DNA from: Prevotellaceae bacterium UBA2852
Lineage (GTDB): Bacteria; Bacteroidota; Bacteroidia; Bacteroidales; Bacteroidaceae
Assembly (NCBI GenBank): GCA_002350855.1
Contig: DEFM01000031.1
Span: 70,241 to 96,688, forward strand
Reading direction: 5' to 3'
Length of the DNA stretch: 26,448 bases
Of this stretch, positions 15,737-25,173 are shown piece by piece. Numbering within the stretch: position 1 is the first letter of the stretch; each line of letters starts with the position of its first letter. Made by a program: the position numbers and the translations under genes. The notes beneath the pieces are model-generated. The model was not told the origin of the DNA. It did no database searches and worked only from the letters and a program-made list of their open reading frames with translations.

Positions 15737-15902
15737 ATGGCAAAGAAAAGCAAGAAGAACGAGGACGAAACGAAAAAAGGTTGTCGCAAAATGCCACAAC
15801 CCTGACGAGGCTATCGCAAATTGCGAGAACCCCCAAGAGACCTCTCTCAGTCAATATGATATAGAGAAGCTGATTGTTACAGTAAGAATCGATATATGCT
15901 GA
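15737..15902 (+). pseudogene. Possible N-terminal fragment of an ORF6N-type protein, frameshifted
   Basis: An ATG at 15737 opens a lysine-rich start (MAKKSKKNEDETKK). After a +1 shift the frame continues as NPDEAIANCENPQETSLSQY and DIEKLIVTVR, ending at TGA 15900-15902. The DIEKLIVTVR pattern recalls the start of ORF6N/KilA-N-type phage-related proteins, which go on with an RGQxVMLD block; that block is missing because the next fragment is joined here. The likeness is short and from memory, so this is tentative. Confidence 0.22.
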
Positions 15903-16219
15903 TTGGGTATAAGGATGACGAGAATAACACCCATACAAGTACCCATACAAGTACCCGTACAAGTTCAATCGACATACAACCATCTTCAGAGAATGTAACG
16001 CGTTTGGTATTGGCAATCGGTAAAGAAGAAATGAGTGTGAAGAGTATGATGGAAGCCGTAGGTTTGAAGAATCGTCCGAACTTTATGGATTATTCTCTCA
16101 CACCAGCAATAAGAGAAGGATTTGTGTGTATGAAGTATCCTGCCAATCCCCATCATCCTCGTCAACGTTATTTGCTGACAATAAAAGGTATGATGTTGTT
16201 GGACGGAAATAATAGTTAA
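15896..16219 (+). pseudogene. C-terminal fragment of a Fic/AAA_4-type protein (winged-helix tail)
   Basis: The 107-codon frame has a tandem-repeat linker (THTSTHTSTRTS) and then a winged-helix-like tail: LVLAIGKEEMSVKSMMEAVG, LKNRPNFMDYSLTPAIREGF and HPRQRYLLTIKGMMLL. This arrangement is known at the C-termini of Bacteroidetes Fic-family and divergent AAA_4 putative regulators, where short repeats join catalytic and DNA-binding parts. No catalytic domain precedes it; an in-frame TGA lies just upstream. It is therefore a 5'-truncated remnant, and expression is doubtful. Confidence 0.45.
15929..15964 (+). repeat. Three 12-bp tandem repeats encoding a Thr-rich linker
   Basis: ACCCATACAAGT occurs at 15929-15940 and 15941-15952, and with one change (ACCCGTACAAGT) at 15953-15964. 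The unit is four codons, so copy number changes keep the frame; this is typical of the flexible linkers in these C-terminal modules. Confidence 0.8.
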
Positions 16220-16354
16220 GTACTCAATAAGCCAAAAGCATTTGTCTGACACTATCCAAAGAATTTGGTAAGTCTCGGACAAATGGTCAATCAAAAGCAG
16301 GCATCTCCAATTTGGAAACACCTGCTCATCATTATATACGTATGCGCGCGAGGA

Positions 16355-16567
16355 CTATTTGCTCAACGACCGTTTGAACCTATTACCAGGATAATGTTTG
16401 GCATGGGCATAGCGGAAACAGTGGAAGGTTATGTGTTTCGTGATACCAGATGCCTCTATCCATTTCTTGACAGGTCGGTTAATCCATGAAGGATCCTGCA
16501 AACCTTCAAATACAAGTCGGTCTGCATCGCCTCGTTCACCACATAGCAAATAGGCTTGGTCAGAAAT
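16355..16567 (-). pseudogene. Remnant of a tyrosine recombinase (integrase)
   Basis: The frame reads ISDQAYLLCGERGDADRLVF followed by SWINRPVKKWIEASGI and TKHITFHCFRYAHAK, matching the catalytic half of Bacteroidetes phage-type integrases, including the HxxR-like HCFR. In intact enzymes HCFRHTFA leads on to a GH...TxxYA tyrosine block; here the sequence diverges right after FR and stops at 16355. N-terminal domains are also absent because the unrelated HAD promoter begins at the other side. It marks a former integration and cannot be active. Confidence 0.65.
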
Positions 16568-16580
16568 CGCGTTTTTTTCT

Positions 16581-16588
16581 TACCTTTG
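16581..16588 (+). promoter_or_regulatory. TACCTTTG promoter box for the HAD phosphatase
   Basis: Exact TAnnTTTG match, with a TTG at 16556-16558 about 22 bp upstream as a plausible -33 element. The box ends only 9 bp before the ATG at 16598, so the transcript would have at most a few leader bases. Confidence 0.6.
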
Positions 16589-16597
16589 CATCCAGTT

Positions 16598-17386
16598 ATG
16601 AATCAGAGATACGCTTTATTCTTCGACATTGACGGCACGCTCGTGAGTTTCAAGACCCACGAGATTCCGCCTTCCACCGTTCACGCGTTGACACAAGCGA
16701 AGGCCAACGGCTCGCGGGTGTATATCGCGACCGGTCGTCCGCCGCTTATCATTACCAACCTCGGAGCCATTGAGCATCTCATCGACGGCTACATCACCAC
16801 CAACGGTGCGCTGTGCTATGTGGGCAACGAACTCGTCAGTTGCCAACCTATTGTCAAGGAGGACGTGATGACCTGTGTGGAAGACGCGAAAGCGAAGGGA
16901 TACAGCCTTATTGTCGTCGGTCGTCGCGACGTGGCAGTGCTCGACCCCACGGGCGATGTGGACCGCATTTTCCGCCAGATGCTGGCCGTGAAGAATCTTG
17001 GTCAGGCCGCGCCATTGGACGATGTGTTGCAGCAGGACATTCTGCAACTGACTCCTTTTTTTCCAGCCGAATATGAATTGGAATTGATGTCTCGTTTGCC
17101 TCAGTGCGTGTCAGGCCGCTGGCATCCGGAATTCACCGACATCACCGCTAACGGGGCCGACAAGGGCAAGGGCATCCTCGCCATGGCTCGTCATGAAGGT
17201 TTCGCCCCAGCCCATACCATAGCCTTTGGCGATGGAGGCAACGATACTACGATGATTCTTCAGGCTGGTGTTGGCATTGCTATGGGCAATGCCATAGACG
17301 ACTTGAAACGCCTGGCCGACTACGTCACCAGTTCGGTTGATGAGGACGGCATCATGAATGCCCTCCGACATTTTAAGGTTATTTGA
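16598..17386 (+). CDS. Cof-type HAD-IIB phosphatase
   Basis: A 262-residue haloacid dehalogenase-superfamily phosphatase of the Cof/YidA group, which dephosphorylates sugar phosphates, FMN and related small molecules in the cytoplasm. Motif I is FFDIDGTLV (nucleophile Asp10, acid Asp12), motif II lies in YIATGRPP, and motifs III/IV are the lysine in ADKGKGI and FGDGGNDTTMI near residue 210. The large type IIB cap sits between. I start it at MNQRYALFFD rather than at an in-frame ATG at 16556, because the upstream extension has no homology and crosses the promoter box. Substrate is not predictable. Confidence 0.88.
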   Translation: MNQRYALFFDIDGTLVSFKTHEIPPSTVHALTQAKANGSRVYIATGRPPLIITNLGAIEHLIDGYITTNGALCYVGNELVSCQPIVKEDVMTCVEDAKAKGYSLIVVGRRDVAVLDPTGDVDRIFRQMLAVKNLGQAAPLDDVLQQDILQLTPFFPAEYELELMSRLPQCVSGRWHPEFTDITANGADKGKGILAMARHEGFAPAHTIAFGDGGNDTTMILQAGVGIAMGNAIDDLKRLADYVTSSVDEDGIMNALRHFKVI

Positions 17387-17431
17387 TGGTATCCGCCAGT
17401 ATTACCCCCTCTGTAGTTTTGACAACCGCAA

Positions 17432-17462
17432 AAAAGCGCTTTTGGTATTTCCGACGAATACC
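17432..17462 (-). terminator. Possible terminator after the GH2 gene
   Basis: GGTATT (17444-17449) and AATACC (17457-17462) form a 6-bp stem with a 7-nt loop. Next to it lies the 12-bp palindrome AAAAGCGCTTTT (17432-17443), which on the minus strand runs into a T6 tract. It lies just beyond the GH2 stop and could also affect the convergent HAD transcript. Confidence 0.35.
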
Positions 17463-17472
17463 CCTTAATATT

Positions 17473-20400
17473 CTATAGTGTTTCTAAGAATTCTATCTCT
17501 ACGATGCGGAGCTCGTTTTTGGTATCGCCGCCCTGTTTAGCCTTGAAGAGGTCGAGTTCTCCTGCTGCGGGTTCAGTGACTTCCACAATACCGCCAAAGG
17601 CATCTTCATCTTTACCTGCACCCTTCAAACGGACAGTGATTTCGTCGGTTGTTATTCGTTGGATGGGTTTCAGATGGACATAACCAAGGCTGCGCTCTGT
17701 TTCTCCACTCCAAATGAGTGTCTGGCCGGCATAAATCTCAAGGGGATAACTGCGCAATCGCCATCCTGTGAGCTTCATGCAGATGTCATCGACGACAGCC
17801 TCACGCTCCAGTTTGTAGGTAATCCAAGCCGTGGAAAGACGACCGTCGTTCTTCCATTCCGAGAGTTCGTTGTCATCGAAACTGCGGGAAGCATGGTCTG
17901 AGTCATAACCAGCCTTGGCTGAAACTATTTTCACCCCGCTTGCCAGTTCTGTATAGGAAGGGGTAAGAGGAGTTTCCCCACGTACCAAACTACCCTTCAG
18001 CGAGAGTTGTAGAAGGAGATCATCACTTTTCACTCTTTTCGTTTTCACTTTTATCTCAGCCTTCGTCAGTCCTTCGGCTTGGGCTGTAAGACGAATGACT
18101 CCAGCCTTGGTGGTTGTGCGGACCAAGACACGGTTCACACCACATTCCACAGGAAGAGATGTCGCACCCACATAGTTGTCAGAGATGTTCTTCGTGGCAG
18201 CCGCATCGAGGAGCCCTTCCGGACGATTGTCGTCGGGCCGCTGGAGCGACTGGTTGTTGCGCACGGCAATACCGCCAACCCACTGCGCCTCGCCCTTCAA
18301 CTCGAAATTGACCATCCGGTCATCGAGTGGGCAACGCCTGCCCTGCTTATCCAACACCTCCACCTGAAACAGCACCATATCAGCGCCATCGGCCTTCGTG
18401 CCCTCGGGGTTCTCCATTGCCGTGAGTTTCAATTGATAGGGTTCACCTGCTGTTTCAAGTTTGTAACGACTGCCATCAGAAGCAACGGCTTCAAGGGTCC
18501 CAGGTTCAAAAGGAACATTCTCGAATGTGAAAAGGTAACGGTAACGCTGTTTGCCCTTGCCCAATGAACGTCCATTCAGGAACAGTTCCACGGCATCGGC
18601 AGTGGAAACCACATACACAGGTTTGACAACAGACGCATCATAGTTCCAATGACCGATGATATAGGTTTTTGGAGTCTCTGGCTCCACCCAGCCGTTCCAC
18701 ATCACCTGATGCACGAAGAAAGCATCTTTTGGAATACGCATAGCATCGGTGACGCCACTTGTGCGGTAGTTCGACTCACCTCGGTGGTGGGTATTGGTAT
18801 CGGAGAACACAATCTTCACACCACCCGATGAAACGCGTGTGCCTGTACCTGGACGCTCACGCCAGTAGTCATACCAGCGACGAACCATCTCAACGGCAAA
18901 CTGGTCCATATTGTGATTGTACTCCCGTGCTGGCTGATTGCGATAGAGAGGACCGTCGCCCTCCTTGTGGTAGGGATAACTCTGCTCGTCCCAGTACTTG
19001 CGCAACCCCTCGTCACGACAGTATTCCATCGCCCACATAGGATGCTTCTTCGACTTATTGATATAGAGCATCTCACCACCATACTCCGACTCGTCGATGT
19101 CGAGCATCTCGCGACTGCCGACAGCGCGTCCTCCGTGAGGGTCATACTGGTCGCGGATGGCCTTCATTTCCATGATATGATCACGGCTGACACTCTCGTT
19201 TCCACTCTCATAGAAGAGGATGGATGGGTTGTTGCGGTTGTAGATGATGGCATCGCGCATCAGGGCCTTTCGTTGCTCCCAACGTGCACCATCCACATCT
19301 TTTTCCGCGTCACCTGCAGGCATGGCTTGAGGCAGTCCAACGCGGTCGCACGACTCGATGTCCTGTTTCCAGGGGGTGACGTGCATCCACCGCACCATGT
19401 TGGCACCCGACTCCACCATCAAACCATTGGAGTAGTCGCTGAGCCAGGCGGGAACGGAGAGGCCCACTCCAGGCCATTCATTGGAAGTGCGCTGGGCATA
19501 GCCATGCACCATCAGCACACGGTCGTTGAGCCATATCTTGCCATCCTTGAACTCTGTTTTGCGAAAACCTGTGCGAGTTATCACTTGGTCAAAAGACTCA
19601 TCATTCTCCTCCAATGAAGTCTCGACAGTGTAGAGGTAGCCATACCCCCATGACCACAGGTGCAAATCGCCTGTAGTCGTGTTGGCGGCATGCAGAGTGG
19701 TGGTCTCGCCAGGTTGCAGGGTGACGACTTCTGACTCAGTATAGAATTGCATCTTGCCTTCACGGTCGCGCAAGCACATCGTCATGCGGAAGGTGCGAGG
19801 CTTGCTGTCATCGTTCTTCACTTGGCTCTCAGCATGGATTGTCGCCACACGCTTGTTCAAATGACGAGGCCATGAATAACCAAAGTCTGTGGCATAGACG
19901 TAGGTACCTGTTGTGCCGAGATTCGAGTAAAGCGGCAACGTCTGGTAGAGTTTGTCAGTGATGTGCAAATAGACATTCTTGGGGATGCCTCCGTAGTTGG
20001 CATTGAAATTGCGGTCGTTCCACTGGTAGCGGCTGTCATACTCGCGGGAGCGGTACGTCCAACTGTTGTCGCAACGCACAGCCAGCACATTCTCACCCTC
20101 CTTGATGTATGGTGTCAAGTCGAAGCCACAGGCCATCACACCATTATCGCTGAAGCCTAAGTGATGGCCGTTCAGGTAGAAGTCTGCCCCTTGGCGCACA
20201 CCTTCAAACTCAATGAACACTTTGCCTTGCAAGTCTTCCTTGGGCAATTTGAAGTGCTTGCGATACCAACAGATGGTGTCGGTCAGATCGACGATGTCCT
20301 TGCGGAAAGCCTCGTCACCGTTAAAGGCGTATGGTAGCGTCACCCGTTTCCATTGGTTGTCGTTGAAAGTGGACTTGGTGGCTTCTGGCTCATCGCCTAC

Positions 20401-20514
20401 ACACAACAGCCAATCAGCGTTGAAATTGAGTTTCTTGCGCTCCACAGCTCCGGCGTCCAATGCCAGGACCAATGCCAGCATGGCAACGAATACAGTCTTT
20501 ACCGGTCTTATCAT
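17473..20514 (-). CDS. Exported glycoside hydrolase family 2 (beta-galactosidase-like)
   Basis: A 1013-residue exported GH2 enzyme. Domain order is signal peptide (to about AGA, residue 23), sugar-binding jelly roll (about 28-185, with EFEGVRQGADFYLNG), an immunoglobulin-like domain (about 220-315), a TIM barrel starting at TGFRKTEFKDGKIWLN, then further beta domains (from about 615) and a discoidin-like region near 865-980. The acid/base is Glu440 in FYESGNES; the nucleophile is probably Glu497 in MWAMEYCRDEG. GH2 enzymes remove beta-linked galactose, glucuronate or mannose. Beside a rhamnogalacturonan lyase, beta-galactosidase action on RG-I side chains is the simplest guess. It starts 7 bp after the lyase stop, so the pair is cotranscribed. 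Confidence 0.88.
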   Translation of the reverse strand: MIRPVKTVFVAMLALVLALDAGAVERKKLNFNADWLLCVGDEPEATKSTFNDNQWKRVTLPYAFNGDEAFRKDIVDLTDTICWYRKHFKLPKEDLQGKVFIEFEGVRQGADFYLNGHHLGFSDNGVMACGFDLTPYIKEGENVLAVRCDNSWTYRSREYDSRYQWNDRNFNANYGGIPKNVYLHITDKLYQTLPLYSNLGTTGTYVYATDFGYSWPRHLNKRVATIHAESQVKNDDSKPRTFRMTMCLRDREGKMQFYTESEVVTLQPGETTTLHAANTTTGDLHLWSWGYGYLYTVETSLEENDESFDQVITRTGFRKTEFKDGKIWLNDRVLMVHGYAQRTSNEWPGVGLSVPAWLSDYSNGLMVESGANMVRWMHVTPWKQDIESCDRVGLPQAMPAGDAEKDVDGARWEQRKALMRDAIIYNRNNPSILFYESGNESVSRDHIMEMKAIRDQYDPHGGRAVGSREMLDIDESEYGGEMLYINKSKKHPMWAMEYCRDEGLRKYWDEQSYPYHKEGDGPLYRNQPAREYNHNMDQFAVEMVRRWYDYWRERPGTGTRVSSGGVKIVFSDTNTHHRGESNYRTSGVTDAMRIPKDAFFVHQVMWNGWVEPETPKTYIIGHWNYDASVVKPVYVVSTADAVELFLNGRSLGKGKQRYRYLFTFENVPFEPGTLEAVASDGSRYKLETAGEPYQLKLTAMENPEGTKADGADMVLFQVEVLDKQGRRCPLDDRMVNFELKGEAQWVGGIAVRNNQSLQRPDDNRPEGLLDAAATKNISDNYVGATSLPVECGVNRVLVRTTTKAGVIRLTAQAEGLTKAEIKVKTKRVKSDDLLLQLSLKGSLVRGETPLTPSYTELASGVKIVSAKAGYDSDHASRSFDDNELSEWKNDGRLSTAWITYKLEREAVVDDICMKLTGWRLRSYPLEIYAGQTLIWSGETERSLGYVHLKPIQRITTDEITVRLKGAGKDEDAFGGIVEVTEPAAGELDLFKAKQGGDTKNELRIVEIEFLETL

Positions 20515-20521
20515 GATGCTT

Positions 20522-23500
20522 TTATTTTACGAGATACTTTTTACCGTTGATGATATAAATTCCTTTCTTGAAATTTACAGCAGACTGTTTCCTGCCGTTA
20601 AGGTCATAAACATCCATGTTCCTCAACTCTTCTTCCGTAATCTCTTCAATGCCTGTCGGATCTGCCACCACTCGGAGGATACCATCGGAAGCCAGTGCGC
20701 TGTAGTCCCAGAGATAGCCTTCCATAGGCACTGTGGGCTCAAAGGTCGGAGTTCCTATGATGGTAATGGTACCTGTTCCTGTAAAGATCTTGTAGTCGGT
20801 GTCTGTAGCCCAATCATCAGAAAGGCGTTCCATGCGGAATAAAGGATTGTTGAGGGTAACTTTTCCTGCCACATTGAAATCATCCACACTGCGGGCACTG
20901 CGACCGCGCACACGGATGGTTCCACCATTTTGCACATTGAGATTGCCAGTGATGTTGAGTGTGCCTACAGTTATGCTGTTGGCCTTTCCTGCCCCGACTG
21001 TACCTCCCTTGTTGACCGTAACATTGGCGGTTGTACCTGTTCCCACCACCATTCCTCCATTGGCGGCAGTCACCAAAGCCGACGTGGTGGATGTGTTGTT
21101 ATCAAGGCTGACTGCACCCTCATAGACGTTGATTCTACCTGTACTTTTCCCTGTAAGCGAAAGTGTTCCCTCCCCGTATTTGTTCAAGGTGGCGTTCTGA
21201 CCGATGATGCCTGCGAATGTGGTGTTCGTTCCGAGGTAACCGACATTCCATGTGCTTGTTCCGAGTTGGGCATCAGCGGCAGTGCTGCTGAGCGCACCAA
21301 TCTTGTGTGTCAGACTCGTTTCCGATGCGCTCTGACTTTTCACACCCACTGCGTAAACTCCTTCTCCAAGCATGAAAGTACCCTTCTGCATGTTCATGCC
21401 CGAAGTCAGTCGGAATTGTCCGCCAGTGGGATTCAAGGTTCCCTCGAAGTTGGTGAGATTGGTCTCAAAGTCTCCGCGTACATATGGGAAACTGATTTTC
21501 ACAGTGCCTTCACCAGAGAGCGAACCTTGCACCTTGCAACGTTGTCCTGTACTGATAGTGAGCGTCTTCCCTTTCTGCACGGTAATGGCGTTGTTGAGGG
21601 CTGGTACAGCACTGGTGGAGTTGTTGTTGAACATCCTGATAGTGGCATTTCCAGTTACGTCTATCTTGGAGCCAGCCTTTCCTAAAGTGGCGTTCCATGC
21701 ACCCTGTGAGAGCGTACCGCCTTCAAGGACTGTTCCTGCATATCCGTTGTTGCCACCGTAGTTCAAGTTCAGTTGGCCAGCCCCCTTCTTCACCAACACA
21801 CCCTTTCCTGTCAGTGCTGACTGCAACGTAGTTGTGCTATTGGCAGGTATGTTTATGGCAGCTGAGTCTGTCAGCACCACACTGCGGTCGGATGCCGCAT
21901 TGGTGTGGTTCACATTCAGGGTAGCCTTTCCTATCTCTATGGTAGTTCCAGCACCGAAACAACTCTCAACACCTTTGTTCTCCAGATTCTTCACAGTCAC
22001 TGTACCACGGTTTAGAATGGTCTTTCCTGTATAGTCGCTCTTAGTGGCATTGAGCACCAATGTTCCTGCACCGTCCATCACCAAATCGCCCTTGCCACTG
22101 AAGCCACCATCGCCATTGAAGGTGTATTTGCCACTGTCATGTGTGAAGCGCACGCCGCCTGTCACCATCTTGTCGGTCAGGTTCACAGTACGCTGTGCAG
22201 CTTCCTCGGGGAAGATGATTTCATCGTTGGTCACAAAAGCCACAGCTATGTCGTTCAAGGAGAAATTGGCTGTCTGATAGTCCCAGTTGCTATTTTCCGC
22301 ACCAGTCCAAAGTACATCTTTAGCAGGTTCACGCATGTCGCGAATCACAAGCACAATCTGCTTTTCGCGCACTTCTACCACATAGTTCAGCCCCACCAGA
22401 CCACGCACTTGGATGTTTTTCGCATCGGCGGAAAGTGTACCTGTGCATTCCATCATCACATATTCACCAGCCAAGGGCTTTGTCTCTGCAAGAACAATGG
22501 TCAAAGTGTTCGTTTTGTTCAGGGAAAGGTTTCCATTGACCTGAACAAGGTCGCATTTTACCTCACCCTCCGTCTGCAGGTTCAATTCCACATATACGCC
22601 ACCTGTAAGTGTCAGGTCTTGATTTGAGGTAATCAAGCCAAACGGTTTGTCTGGCGTTCCCGGTGAGAGACGGCATCCCTCATGATTGAGTCCTCCTTCA
22701 AAGGTCACAACACCATTGAGTACAGCATTTCCTGCCAGAGTTCCTTTGGCTCGCAGTTCCAACGGTCCTTCCATTGTTCCATTCAAAGCAAGAGTTCCTT
22801 CGCTGACAATCGTCTTGCCCGTGGTGGTGAAGTTGCCGTTGAAGGTGGCTGTACCTGACTGGGATTTGAATACATCTCCCGTTCCACCAAGGTTGCCGCT
22901 GAAGGTGTAGTCCTTGCCTTTGGGATTCATCAGATAAGTGGCTTTTGGCTGTACATCGCCTTTCATCTCCACAACGGACGTATTATCGCCAGTAAGGTCG
23001 AAGATGACGCTTTGTCCGTTAGCGAACGAGAGCTTTTGCTTCTGGTCGTAAGATATAAAACCATTGCTTCCGTCACTCCAAACACCATTGGCGTAGCGTA
23101 AGTTGGTTACCATTACTGGTGGCAACGGTGGCAGCGGCATCCCCGCGCCCAGATAGAAACTGGTGTTGGGGTGCTGGTAGTAGCCACGAGTGGTACAGTC
23201 GCCGCGATAGTGCGGGTCTTGTTGCAAGCAGTAGATACTGAAGTTGGTAGTTAGGTTGGTACTGTACCCCACGATTCCCGTGCTGTGGTCATCGCTTTGC
23301 TTGGCTAGTATCACTTCTTCACGCCAGTCACCAATGATGTCACCCATGAAAGCAGGTCTTGTGCCTGTTGCTGCCATTGCGCCCCAATTGGCTTCGCGTG
23401 AGAACTCGATAAGGCGCGATTTACCTCTTACCGTTGTCACCATCAGGTTGGTGCCCCAGCCTTTACCACCAGGAGAAGACAATTCTTCACGCAATAGATC

Positions 23501-25105
23501 ACCATTCCACCAGCATCCTTCAAAACACGTTGAGATGCCCCATTGAGAACGGGTTTCACCCGTTCCGTCACCCTGACAGTCGTAGATATAGTCATCTGTG
23601 AAACTATATATTTCATAGCCTATGTGTCCAGGGTCTATATCCATGCATGAACCACGCCCCACGTCATAGACGCTGGGCAGGTACCATTCCTTGATACGCT
23701 CGCCAGTTGCCGGGTCGTAAATGAGTTGACCAAGCAACGCACTTTGTTGAATGGCAAAGACTTCCATGCCAGGCCGTTCCGGATTGATATCGCTCACGAT
23801 GAAACGGTCGCCATGTCCAATGCCTGGACTCTTGAACCATCCTGTCAATGGGTTAATACTGTAGCCTCCCTGCAACATCTCGTCACGTCCGTCACCATCA
23901 ACATCCGCAACTCGCAGTTGATGAAACTCGGCTGGCCAAGGACGTTTGTCGTTACGGCTCCATGTGGCACTCTGATGCCAGTTGGACGCCACACCAGCAG
24001 TCCAGTCGAAATCCCAGGAAAACACATAATTATGATGGGTCTTGTTGTTATCGCGGTCGAGACACTCCATCACCAATGACGGATGCACGCCATCAAGGTA
24101 ACAGATAGAGAAATGTCCGTCCATCGCAGAATAACTGTCGCTCATATAGTCGCTTCGGTTGTCACGAGTGTAGGAGTCACTGCCGTCCTTCACCTTGCTG
24201 TAGTCCAGTTCGCTGCATGCCAGTTCCTCTCCTGTCGCACCATCAATGACCGACACATAGAATGGACGGTTGCGCTTCGACTGAGTCCTGTAGTCAACAA
24301 TACCGTCGCCATCCACATCTGCCTTCGAACTTCCCATGGCGTATTTTCCCCATGTCTCGTTGGCCTTATCCCAGAAACGAGTGCCGTCGCTGGAACGAAC
24401 CATCACCTCACAGCGTCCATCGCAATTAATGTCGTAGGCCACAACCATGTCGTTCTGACCAGCACAGATGTTCACGTTCGGTCCCATATCCACGGTCCAC
24501 AGGAGAGTGCCGTCTAGACGGTAAGCCTGAATCTTGTGACTTGTTGTGGCGGTATTCTCTTCTTGTTCGGTCTCGTCAGAACTGACTGCACCAGCAAACA
24601 GGCGGTCAACCACTACGGCATCCACTTCGCCATTGCCGTCCAAGTCCATAGGCCAAACGTATTTGGTGCGGTACTCATCGCGCTTGATGACTGTGTTGTC
24701 GAAGTCAAAGTCAAACCACACATTGTCCCAGGGATAGGATTTATAAAGGAAAGGAGCACTGATTTCGCCTTCCACCCCATTGATAATTGCGCTTACAGCA
24801 AATTCTGTGTTCGCAGTCAACGTTGATGGTGAATAATTGGTTTTGGTTAAGGGAGTGGAGTTGACCTTTGTATAATTCTCACTGCCGGCTTTACGCTGGT
24901 AAAGGTTATACGTTGTACCTTCTGGTTCTTGTGCCAGTTTTCGCCATGAGATTAAGGCTCCACTGCCACCATCAGCCGTACGGCTTGTACCACTACGTTT
25001 CACTGCTACCACACCACGCCCCAATGTCTGCTGGATTCGTTGTGCGTTCATGTTGGAAGGCAGGAGCATCATCACTGCAATGAAGAGGAAATTGAAAATT
25101 TTCAT
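20522..25105 (-). CDS. PL11 rhamnogalacturonan lyase fused to autotransporter-like beta-strand repeats
   Basis: A 1527-residue exported protein. After a signal peptide (cleavage near NMNA, 21), residues about 25-665 form a PL11 lyase: a fibronectin-like start (RGVVAVKR, SWRKL, YNLYQ), then the calcium-binding propeller with DLDGNGEVD (154), DVDGDGIVD (263), DVDGDGRDE (401) and the GDWREE block near 592. PL11 enzymes cleave the rhamnose-galacturonate backbone of RG-I by beta-elimination. Residues about 700-1440 are a glycine- and threonine-rich solenoid with autotransporter-associated units (GAGTLVLNATKSDYTGKTIL, GAGQLNLN..., GEGTLSLTGK...). The tail MDVYDLNGRK...KGIYIINGKKYLVK resembles a surface-sorting module. 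Usual PL11 proteins are near 600-800 residues, so this is double length. Confidence 0.87.
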   Translation of the reverse strand: MKIFNFLFIAVMMLLPSNMNAQRIQQTLGRGVVAVKRSGTSRTADGGSGALISWRKLAQEPEGTTYNLYQRKAGSENYTKVNSTPLTKTNYSPSTLTANTEFAVSAIINGVEGEISAPFLYKSYPWDNVWFDFDFDNTVIKRDEYRTKYVWPMDLDGNGEVDAVVVDRLFAGAVSSDETEQEENTATTSHKIQAYRLDGTLLWTVDMGPNVNICAGQNDMVVAYDINCDGRCEVMVRSSDGTRFWDKANETWGKYAMGSSKADVDGDGIVDYRTQSKRNRPFYVSVIDGATGEELACSELDYSKVKDGSDSYTRDNRSDYMSDSYSAMDGHFSICYLDGVHPSLVMECLDRDNNKTHHNYVFSWDFDWTAGVASNWHQSATWSRNDKRPWPAEFHQLRVADVDGDGRDEMLQGGYSINPLTGWFKSPGIGHGDRFIVSDINPERPGMEVFAIQQSALLGQLIYDPATGERIKEWYLPSVYDVGRGSCMDIDPGHIGYEIYSFTDDYIYDCQGDGTGETRSQWGISTCFEGCWWNGDLLREELSSPGGKGWGTNLMVTTVRGKSRLIEFSREANWGAMAATGTRPAFMGDIIGDWREEVILAKQSDDHSTGIVGYSTNLTTNFSIYCLQQDPHYRGDCTTRGYYQHPNTSFYLGAGMPLPPLPPVMVTNLRYANGVWSDGSNGFISYDQKQKLSFANGQSVIFDLTGDNTSVVEMKGDVQPKATYLMNPKGKDYTFSGNLGGTGDVFKSQSGTATFNGNFTTTGKTIVSEGTLALNGTMEGPLELRAKGTLAGNAVLNGVVTFEGGLNHEGCRLSPGTPDKPFGLITSNQDLTLTGGVYVELNLQTEGEVKCDLVQVNGNLSLNKTNTLTIVLAETKPLAGEYVMMECTGTLSADAKNIQVRGLVGLNYVVEVREKQIVLVIRDMREPAKDVLWTGAENSNWDYQTANFSLNDIAVAFVTNDEIIFPEEAAQRTVNLTDKMVTGGVRFTHDSGKYTFNGDGGFSGKGDLVMDGAGTLVLNATKSDYTGKTILNRGTVTVKNLENKGVESCFGAGTTIEIGKATLNVNHTNAASDRSVVLTDSAAINIPANSTTTLQSALTGKGVLVKKGAGQLNLNYGGNNGYAGTVLEGGTLSQGAWNATLGKAGSKIDVTGNATIRMFNNNSTSAVPALNNAITVQKGKTLTISTGQRCKVQGSLSGEGTVKISFPYVRGDFETNLTNFEGTLNPTGGQFRLTSGMNMQKGTFMLGEGVYAVGVKSQSASETSLTHKIGALSSTAADAQLGTSTWNVGYLGTNTTFAGIIGQNATLNKYGEGTLSLTGKSTGRINVYEGAVSLDNNTSTTSALVTAANGGMVVGTGTTANVTVNKGGTVGAGKANSITVGTLNITGNLNVQNGGTIRVRGRSARSVDDFNVAGKVTLNNPLFRMERLSDDWATDTDYKIFTGTGTITIIGTPTFEPTVPMEGYLWDYSALASDGILRVVADPTGIEEITEEELRNMDVYDLNGRKQSAVNFKKGIYIINGKKYLVK

Positions 25106-25173
25106 TGAGTTATTAGTTTTTGGTAATATCTATTAATTCATAAATTCGTGTGGAAGCCGTTCCGTTAGAATAA

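Noticed and set aside
15663..16016. 117-codon minus-strand frame with YGYLYGYLYG
   Set aside because: The repeat is the reverse reading of the 12-bp linker repeat of the Fic/AAA_4-type fragment, and no domain is visible.
18913..19617. 234-codon plus-strand frame opposite GH2
   Set aside because: It is fully antisense to a strongly supported gene and its translation shows no family motif.
20930..21685. 251-codon plus-strand frame opposite the lyase repeat region
   Set aside because: Repetitive composition of the lyase gene leaves the opposite strand open; the cysteine-rich product is an artefact.
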